Shown one piece after another: positions 60,801-64,000 of a stretch of 64,000 bases of DNA. The DNA comes from Mesorhabditis belari (taxonomy: Eukaryota; Nematoda; Chromadorea; Rhabditida; Rhabditidae). Every line of letters begins with the position of its first letter. The stretch's first letter is position 1. The translations under genes were made by a program, and so were the position numbers. The DNA lies in the NCBI GenBank assembly GCA_958450365.1, contig CAUEEP010000731.1:1984501-2048500 (forward strand), given 5' to 3'. The notes under the pieces were generated by a model that saw only the letters and a program-made list of their open reading frames with translations, made no database searches and was not told the origin of the DNA.

Positions 60801-63186
60801 GAGCTGGCTGTTTTTATAATGCCCAAAAGAGAAACACTCATTTTTAAATCAAAGAATTCATTGATTTTGGGAAATTTTGTGTAGAAAGTTTTCATATAGA
60901 ATTTTGAAATGTTTAATTTACAGCTTTAAATCCCATTCCACTTACCTGATGATCACTTGGCAGCATGTCGATGATGGCCGAGAGAACGATCTCTCCACTT
61001 CGTCTCACTGTCACGTGTTTCTCTTTTTGGAAGATCACGGCAGAGTGACGGTTGCAGTGAGCTGAAAAAAGGGTTTGATGTGTGCTAGATCGTACACTCT
61101 CTCTAAAGTATCGTACACGTACTTTGTGCTAGATCGTACATTCTCTCTAGTACACTAGTACACTAAATTGTACTTTCTGCTCATCCACATTAGTTTAGCC
61201 TACGTCGTTGACTCATTGTTTAGGTTGAAACTGGGCTTTTTAGGCTTAATTTTTACCGAAAACTTGTAAACATATCCTTTCTGGCGCACTGAAATCTGAC
61301 GTACTTCATTTTTTCATTAAATCATTGCTAGTTCTTTATCGTAAATTTAAAAGTTAATGTTTTAATTGGGATTTAGAGTTAGATAGAGTTAGTTAGATTA
61401 AAGTTAGATAAGTTAAATTACTTTTATCAATGGTTTTTATTGTTTTGTTATAGTTTTTCTATCTTTTTATAGTTTATAGTGGAGAAAAAAAGTGATTTTA
61501 GGTCATTTTCAAGTGATGATTTTCAAAGCGTTGTTTCGATTGTTTTATTCTTTTTGGCCTATTCTAAAGCTATAAGCATACTCAATTTTTTCTTAAAATA
61601 TACTTAATGAACTCTACTAGACATTTTTAAACGTTTCAAAACGAAACGCAACATAAATATTTAATGTTTAGGCTGAAAACATATGCATTAAAGCTTGATA
61701 AGAACTCAGTTCTTCATGATTTTATTCTTTTTTCACTTCTTTATTCAATCTAGGTTAAGCAAAGTATAATTACTATTTTAGTAGAATTAGAAACAAAATA
61801 AACATGCTTATATTGGGTTGGGGAGAATGAGTCGGCGCCGAAAATCAAAGAAATTTCTAAAACTTATAGCAGACTTTGTCAAATGATATGCGTTTGATAT
61901 CCGTAGAAGGGTAACTAATTCTCTACAAAATAATATTTAAAAGAGAACTCAAACAGCGCCTCAACTCAACAAAGGATCATTTTTTCACAAAATCGATAAA
62001 CTGTCATCTAGAGTAAACGGTTGGAGGGATCTTCCTGAAAATTTGGTAACTTATGTAATTGAGTGTGCTCTATCTTTTTTATATAAACACCAAAGGAGGT
62101 TTATGTGGAAGAAACTGTTCAAGCAATGAGTCGCACTTTTTGTCATTTTGATTAGCTGTGTTTGCGAATCCATAAAATCCCAAAAAAGAAAAGCTTTGTG
62201 GAATCTCTCAAAAGCCATTTTGTAAAGAAATAGTGGACCATTTTGATGAAACAAAACGTGTATTTAAAGAAGGTTTTATGGGTGCAAAAAGTTTCTTTAA
62301 ATTTCGGCGCCGACTCATTCTCCCCAACCCAATAGAACTGTCGAACAATCAAGATACTCAATTTTACAAATTACCATTAGAATTTAATTCATTTTGATAT
62401 CAATATTAAAGTTTCCAAAATCTACCGTTATCCAAGAAAATTTTAAAGAATTGAGTGCACCAGAAAGTGATGTTTACACTTTTCGAGAGCACAAAATGCA
62501 GCAACAAGATTTTCGTGTCGCTCTAACAATGAAGGGTCGATTCAAATTCCCCTACCGTGTATCGATCGTTCATCCGAATGATCCGGGCAATCGGGTCGAG
62601 CGTCGCATCGTCTGGAAATTTGATTTGTTTCTAAATATCTTGAATCAAATGGTAAATTCGAAATTTAGTGATTGCAGAATTGGTTAAAAAAGTTTTGTGC
62701 TTAAAATCACTCTTTTTACCAAGTTATCGTTAAAAGTTCAATGAAATGAGCTTTTCAGAAAGTAATGTTTCAACTTATACGCCTTGAAAGCGATGGTAAT
62801 AATGCAATAACAATGTTGTTTTCAAATCTCGTAAACATTCCCTTTCTGGCGCACTTAATTCCTCCATTTCCCCTCACACCAAAGGGAAACGAAAGAATTG
62901 TGTGCGCCAGAAAGGGGATGTTTACAAGCTTTGTGAACACAACATACACTAAGCAACATCTGGAATTTTGGCTCGTCTGGGCAGGGAATAAAGGAAGTTT
63001 CAAATTTGGACGAAATAAACCCTTAAAAAGTTCATCAATCATATGATAAAACCATCTCAAATTAGACAAGCCAAAATCCTTTTTTTCTTTATGAAATCAA
63101 CTTTCTGCTGTTCACAAACTTTTTCGCATCGATACACGTCCCGTCAGCGCACGCGAACTCTTCGGGGTTGCACGTAGAATTGGCAG
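33469..63186 (-). CDS. LDLa-array gene with Ig-like domain and charged helix; 5' end outside the window
   Basis: Probably a secreted or extracellular-matrix protein. Exons in transcription order: 63120-63186, 62556-62611, 60946-61061, 59929-60008, 59000-59095, 57400-57474, 57034-57116, 55869-55978, 55126-55226, 53573-53655, 41287-41367, 40483-40542, 39576-39680, 39272-39323, 38357-38441, 37975-38064, 37516-37600, 35225-35319, 35020-35097, 34526-34583, 34283-34395, 33765-33883, 33469-33635. Phase matches at all 22 junctions and gives 685 codons. Seven LDLa repeats are complete across exon joins, which strongly supports the model. The 5' end is missing: the first exon begins mid-codon. The last exon either reads on to TGA at 33461-33463 or splices at CAAG|GTTCGT towards unc-52 (see findings). 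LDLa plus Ig modules suggest a perlecan-like protein; no transmembrane segment is seen. Confidence 0.82.
34003..34252. repeat. Palindromic element, family A, with TATTCA short repeats
   Basis: TACCGTAATCTTATCTC on the left and a GATCATGGTAGAAAAGGG-like right arm, with tandem TCTATTCA words in the loop. It sits in the intron between the exons 34283-34395 and 33765-33883. Confidence 0.65.
34283..35097 (-). CDS. LDLa-array gene: Arg/Glu/Gln-rich charged helix
   Basis: Exons 35020-35097, 34526-34583 and 34283-34395 encode about 82 residues made almost only of Arg, Glu and Gln: QREQELRRREEEERRRETEE, ESQREQENSRREEQRRIED and LRRRQHEERQRHDAERRDEE. They end RRRMEEEAKRKAHPEPP. There is no proline or glycine until the end, which suggests one long charged alpha-helix or coiled coil. 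Phases 0, 0, 1 fit the neighbours. Confidence 0.75.
35225..35319 (-). CDS. LDLa-array gene: DYYKAAM motif segment, copy 2
   Basis: Encodes DYYKAAMAAHQKTAQSHPNA then VPENNGKDAELQ, following LDLa repeat 6 through a split glycine-aspartate codon exactly as copy 1 follows LDLa repeat 4. The donor is CAG|GTAGTT, somewhat weak. Confidence 0.72.
35517..35793. repeat. Fold-back element with TACCGTAAATACTGTAATAG arms
   Basis: The left arm is TACCGTAAATACTGTAATAG plus TACCCCACC; the right arm is GGTGGGGTACTATTACCGTA. It encloses a second inverted motif (GCGTAGTC/GACTACGCGACTGTACG) shared with the elements at 50045-50432 and 60160-60391. Confidence 0.75.
36207..36660. repeat. Fold-back element with about 190-bp arms (GCGCACCTTGCCCATTAGCG)
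   Basis: Left arm GCGCACCTTGCCCATTAGCG, TAGAATCGAAATTTTGACAT. The right arm is the near-exact complement, ending GTGCGCTAATGGGCAAGGTG. The loop is about 60 bp. High arm identity suggests recent activity. Confidence 0.85.
37516..39323 (-). CDS. LDLa-array gene: LDLa repeats 5 and 6
   Basis: Exons 39272-39323 and 38357-38441 give repeat 5: [31 protein letters not shown], closed by SNC of the next exon. Exon 37975-38064 carries a linker (ESGSPEDRTAQPNPPDH) and the start of repeat 6 (NCNHGQFQ). Exon 37516-37600 completes it: CRDGNCIDESLKCNRKYDC and NDGSDETEC. Confidence 0.85.
39576..39680 (-). CDS. LDLa-array gene: DYFLAAM motif segment, copy 1
   Basis: Encodes DYFLAAMKAHHASQTAGNNN followed by a Gln/Pro/Ala spacer. 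It directly follows LDLa repeat 4 in phase 1 and closely resembles the exon at 35225-35319 (DYYKAAMAAHQKTAQSHPNA), which follows LDLa repeat 6. I do not recognise this motif. Confidence 0.75.
39755..39911. repeat. Short fold-back element (AGGGAACCTTTCCAAGTTA)
   Basis: GCTAATAAGGGAACC on the left and GGTTCCCTTGTTAGC on the right, with GAGTTACAATA/TATTGTAACTCG inside. It lies just upstream (in transcription) of the DYFLAAM exon. Confidence 0.75.
40483..41367 (-). CDS. LDLa-array gene: LDLa repeat 4
   Basis: Exons 41287-41367 and 40483-40542. Text: GCSTPSDFRCDNGECIPG, then EKKCDRKYDCRDGTDETKCG. All six cysteines and the acidic cluster are present. The last glycine codon is split and completed by the next exon (DYFLAAM). 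The intron between the two exons is filled by a 389-bp palindrome (40712-41100). Confidence 0.85.
40712..41100. repeat. 389-bp fold-back element (ATGTTGTGTCCGATTTAGAT)
   Basis: Begins ATGTTGTGTCCGATTTAGAT and ends with the complement GACACAACAT at 41100. The inner arms share TTCTTAAGCGTTTTC-type words. It fills most of the intron between the two halves of LDLa repeat 4. Confidence 0.85.
41640..42290. other. Purine/pyrimidine-biased region upstream of the HHAT-like gene
   Basis: 41,690-41,760 is a tandem run of AGAAGAGAAAGA units on the plus strand. 42,205-42,260 is pyrimidine-rich (CTTCCCTTCC repeats). GC content is higher than in surrounding DNA. The 5' end of the plus-strand transcript could lie here; I see no convincing coding frame, and the Phe/Leu-rich frame of the repeat is an artefact. 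Confidence 0.45.
42931..42933 (+). promoter_or_regulatory. 3' splice acceptor 21 bases before the HHAT-like start codon
   Basis: The sequence GAAATTTCCAG ends at 42933, and the next in-frame methionine is the ATG at 42955. A TTTCCAG-type acceptor this close to an ATG with no evident upstream exon is typical of a nematode spliced-leader trans-splice site. It could also be a normal 5' UTR intron. Confidence 0.5.
42955..51746 (+). CDS. HHAT-like membrane-bound O-acyltransferase (MBOAT)
   Basis: Multi-pass ER-membrane acyltransferase of the Hedgehog acyltransferase group, which transfers a fatty acyl chain to a secreted protein's N-terminus. Fifteen exons: 42955-43124, 43694-43787, 44743-44911, 45307-45406, 45934-46012, 46528-46610, 46746-46875, 47526-47630, 47749-47809, 48115-48236, 48635-48793, 49800-49915, 50644-50722, 51491-51573, 51680-51746 (TGA). 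Total 1617 bases, 538 residues, against 493 in human HHAT. Signature regions: FFHLKYVVIFGLP; WRAFDRGLYQFF with Asp377; FVLLWHGFYHH with His417. The Asp-His spacing of 40 equals that of human HHAT (D339, H379). HHATL/GUP1-type paralogues that lost activity lack this His, so this one is probably active. It has several hydrophobic spans and a charged C-terminus (DRWKAVKAKKE). From memory, the C. elegans neighbour of unc-52 is hhat-1; not checked. Confidence 0.93.
43315..43492. repeat. Palindromic element, family A, in HHAT-like intron 1
   Basis: TACCGTAATCTTTTCTC on the left and GACAAGATTACGGTAGAAAG on the right. It is followed by a family B palindrome in the next intron (43985-44148). Confidence 0.7.
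48635..48793 (+). CDS. HHAT-like gene exon 11: catalytic core
   Basis: Phase 0 on both sides, 53 residues. Contains WRAFDRGLYQFFKMYIFIP, which corresponds to the Asp-containing segment of human HHAT (WRYFDVGLHNF), then SFGFVLLWHGFYHHNY with the invariant MBOAT histidine encoded at 48770-48772. A symmetric exon holding both key residues could be skipped in frame, which would give an inactive protein. Confidence 0.92.
50045..50432. repeat. Fold-back element with ACGTACAGTCGCGTAGTCGC arms
   Basis: AATGCGAATTTAGACGTACA on the left and TGTACGTCTAAATTCGCATT on the right. The arms match over about 140 bp, including TAACTCTTTTACTAATAA. It lies in HHAT-like intron 12, and its GACTACGCGACTGTACG core also occurs at 35,740 and 60,370. 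Confidence 0.85.
51799..51804 (+). terminator. Poly(A) signal AATAAA of the HHAT-like gene
   Basis: A canonical AATAAA 53 bases after the TGA at 51744-51746, within an A/T-rich 3' region. This fits the short 3' UTRs of nematode genes. Confidence 0.65.
52454..53034. repeat. Fold-back element, family F (CTCTAATAGTAGTGCACC)
   Basis: Two overlapping inverted structures. AAACGCAAGCCGCAAGTCAC (52456) is mirrored by GTGACTTGCGGCTTGCGTTT (ending about 52786), and TCTCTAATAGTAGTGCACC recurs with its complement up to ATTACGGTA at 53032. A truncated copy begins near 63,930 and runs off the right edge. Confidence 0.75.
53573..53655 (-). CDS. LDLa-array gene: small cysteine-rich module
   Basis: Encodes STYCWANTVCPTDTECIHGL followed by CC. 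The spacing C-x5-C-x5-C-x4-CC resembles the EB or lustrin-like cysteine modules common in secreted nematode proteins; that assignment is an inference. The exon ends in phase 1 at GGAA|GTAAGT. The next exon in frame is 12.2 kb away at 41287-41367, on the far side of the HHAT-like gene. Confidence 0.72.
53810..54200 (-). pseudogene. Two decayed partial copies of exon 53573-53655 with adjacent intron
   Basis: The words AGTACGTT(G/A)AGCCATGCC followed by GGAAAGAG, which form the 5' end of the exon plus its acceptor, recur near 53,850 and 54,080. Each is followed by the same intron text (CTTAAGCTAATTTGTAAAAT). The 3' cysteine-rich part is missing in both. This is a tandem duplication of an exon start with its upstream intron. 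Confidence 0.75.
55126..57474 (-). CDS. LDLa-array gene: LDLa repeats 2 and 3
   Basis: Exons 57400-57474 and 57034-57116 give repeat 2: GCPDGERAC, SGHCIPVHHFCD, RERQCPDGDDEHNC. Exons 55869-55978 and 55126-55226 give repeat 3: CSRKELRCAVDNVCV, CDGWRDCADGTDE, LGC. A Lys/Thr/Ser-rich spacer (KTKLVKAPATKS) and SCPDGTAPEYS follow. The acceptor of 55126-55226 was placed at CTCCAG by phase; the nearer TGAAAG would break the frame. Confidence 0.82.
56758..56872. repeat. 12-bp tandem repeat GTCAGCTTTGGC
   Basis: Five or six copies of GTCAGCTTTGG(C/A)T, then one more after a short break (GCATGTCAGCTTTGG). It lies in the intron between the exons of LDLa repeats 2 and 3. Twelve-base units without stops can read through but match nothing in the flanking exons. 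Confidence 0.85.
57863..58149. repeat. Fold-back element, family E, second copy
   Basis: TACCGTATTTCTTCGAATAG to GAAGAAATACGGTA, nearly the same as 9321-9623, including GCTTTCAATCAAGTGCTATA and its complement. Similarity over the full 285 bp suggests recent mobility. Confidence 0.85.
58351..58929. repeat. Family B element interrupted by a family D element
   Basis: The outer arms are TACCGTAATTTAGCCGCC (58351) and a GACGACCAGATTACGGTA-like end (58929). Inserted within is a complete family D element, 58442-58800, with TACCGTATTTACTCTATTAG at one end and CTAATAGAGTAAATACGGTA at the other. Confidence 0.8.
59000..61061 (-). CDS. LDLa-array gene: Ig-like domain lacking both core cysteines
   Basis: Exons 60946-61061, 59929-60008 and 59000-59095. 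The text runs HVTVRRSGEIVLSAIIDMLP, then VIWSRNGLILGQGSLTMTDD and TRIHVYN, then YSLHIEHANDKDEGEYILTV. The tryptophan (VIWSRNG) and the D-x-G-x-Y motif (DEGEY) identify an I-set Ig fold. The B-strand cysteine position is Ala (LSAII) and the F-strand position is Leu (EYILTV), so the usual disulfide is absent. Confidence 0.78.
60160..60391. repeat. Fold-back element (GTACAATCGCGTAGTC)
   Basis: Left GCGTACAATCGCGTAGTCTA, right TAGACTACGCGACTGTACGA. It lies in the intron inside the cysteine-free Ig domain. Confidence 0.7.
61812..62333. mobile_element. Non-autonomous transposon-like element with about 35-bp terminal inverted repeats
   Basis: Starts ATTGGGTTGGGGAGAATGAG, TCGGCGCCGAAA and ends TTTCGGCGCCGACTCATTCTCCCCAACCCAAT. 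Unlike the fold-back families, the roughly 450-bp interior is not self-complementary, so it looks like a short deletion derivative of a DNA transposon. The interior reading frames are short and I recognise no transposase. Confidence 0.75.
62556..63186 (-). CDS. LDLa-array gene: LDLa repeat 1
   Basis: Exons 63120-63186 and 62556-62611 together encode CNPEEFACADGTCIDAKK-RC and then DARPDCPDHSDE, with the sixth cysteine supplied by the next exon (AHC). The acidic calcium-site residues are present. The intron between the two halves hosts a GCGCAC-family palindrome (62818-62950). The exon before this one is not in the window. Confidence 0.8.
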
Positions 63187-63189
63187 CTG

Positions 63190-64000
63190 AAACGGGGGAA
63201 ATTTGAGTCAAGCCATCGATCTTTTTTCATTGGAATTCATTGGAATTCATTGAAATTTCATTGGATTACTGTAGCCACCGTATTTTAGGATATTTAAGCA
63301 TGCAATTTGAATTAGAAAATGAAAAAAATAGTAAAGAACATTTTAAAACACTAAACAAAGTCAAAATGAGCTTTCAAGTGAACTAAAATAGGAATTGAAA
63401 GATTTGAAAACACTGAAAAGCTATAAATTAATTCAAAATTCAATACTTCGCGTATTTTTCGTGAAATTTGAAAGCTTTAAAGCATTCAGAATGGCTATTT
63501 TTGTGTTGTGTTAATACTCAAAGTGTTAATACTCAACGATTTGTAATTCAAAGTTTAACTCGGACACTGGCTTCGTTGAAATTCGCTTTTTTTCTATGAA
63601 TTTACACTCATTTTATAGTTTTAAATTTTAAAAAAATCGATTAAATCATCGATTTTTCTTGCCGATCCCCGATTTTAAAAGTTGAAAAGGTCCCGAAAAT
63701 TTTTTCTTTAACGTTTTTCTCTTCGATTACAATCCGATTTGCGACGGGCGTTTATTTGTGTCCGGAGTGGTAAAGAAAAATTTGTGGGGGGAAAGGGGGG
63801 AAGGGGGTTTCAATGATTTTTGGAGACGATACGGAAAGTTTTGGTTGAAAAATGCGATGGGAAACAAGCAATTGATGCGAGCAATTGAATTAAAGACTTT
63901 GTCGGCTTTAACAAAGGCTATTGGGGAGGCTTTACCGTGAGATGGGATTTGAATTACCGTTTTATCTCTAATAGTTGTGCACCCAAAGCTTCGCCTAAAT
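63190..64000. other. Right-edge intron/intergenic stretch
   Basis: It holds no exon I can support. It should contain the intron upstream of the exon 63120-63186. The last 70 bases (GAGATGGGATTTGAATTACC, CTCTAATAGTTGTGCACCC) match the family F element at 52,794-52,850, cut by the window end. Confidence 0.5.

Noticed and set aside
62394..62687. 97-codon plus-strand open frame
   Set aside because: Overlaps the minus-strand LDLa exon 62556-62611 and a GCGCAC-family fragment.
63758..63940. 60-codon plus-strand open frame at the right edge
   Set aside because: Ends in a family F repeat; no homology or splice support.
1..64000. tRNA or rRNA genes
   Set aside because: I found no cloverleaf with a GGTTCRANTCC-type B box in a suitable context and no ribosomal motifs.

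Overview
The window looks like AT-rich nematode genomic DNA. The reasons are compact exons with TTTTCAG-type acceptors and GTAAGT/GTTTGT donors, and coding exons that match what I remember of Caenorhabditis elegans UNC-52 (perlecan). No bacterial or viral gene organisation is visible. I rebuilt three spliced gene models by hand from splice signals, reading-phase continuity and domain recognition. Nearly everything else is intron or intergenic DNA filled with fold-back (MITE-like) elements, tandem repeats and diverged satellites.

Layout. (1) Minus strand, about 18.8 kb down to 2.0 kb and beyond the left edge: the 5' part of a perlecan/unc-52 gene. Twenty exons encode a signal peptide, Ig domain 1, three LDL-receptor class A (LDLa) repeats, Ig domain 2, a proline-rich linker made of seven small symmetric phase-2 exons (two more possible), and the first laminin-type EGF region. 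(2) 18.8-33.5 kb: no gene recognised; it holds an inverted exact copy of one perlecan exon and many repeats. (3) Minus strand, 63.2 kb down to 33.5 kb: 23 phase-consistent exons (685 codons, 5' end outside the window) encoding seven LDLa repeats, a cysteine-free Ig-like domain, a small cysteine-rich module, a duplicated DYYxAAM motif, a highly charged Arg/Glu helix and a Gln/Pro-rich tail. (4) Plus strand, 42,955-51,746: a complete 15-exon, 538-codon membrane-bound O-acyltransferase of the Hedgehog acyltransferase (HHAT) type. It lies wholly inside a 12.2 kb intron of gene 3, on the opposite strand.

The last exon of gene 3 ends in the same phase that unc-52 exons 2-5 need at their start, and no poly(A) signal follows within about 1 kb. 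Gene 3 may therefore not be separate: it may be the upstream part of a very large perlecan locus with two promoters, one for a long form with ten LDLa repeats and one at 18.8 kb for the short UNC-52-like form. Insect perlecan (Trol) has such an N-terminal LDLa array. From memory, hhat-1 and unc-52 are also neighbours in C. elegans; I could not check this.

The non-coding part has its own pattern. The heptamer GTTTCAA/TTGAAAC occurs about five times per kb, far above chance. In two places it sits at a fixed position in a diverged tandem repeat of roughly 165-175 bp. Several different fold-back families share the terminal motif TACCGTA. All gene models were built by eye and need transcript support.
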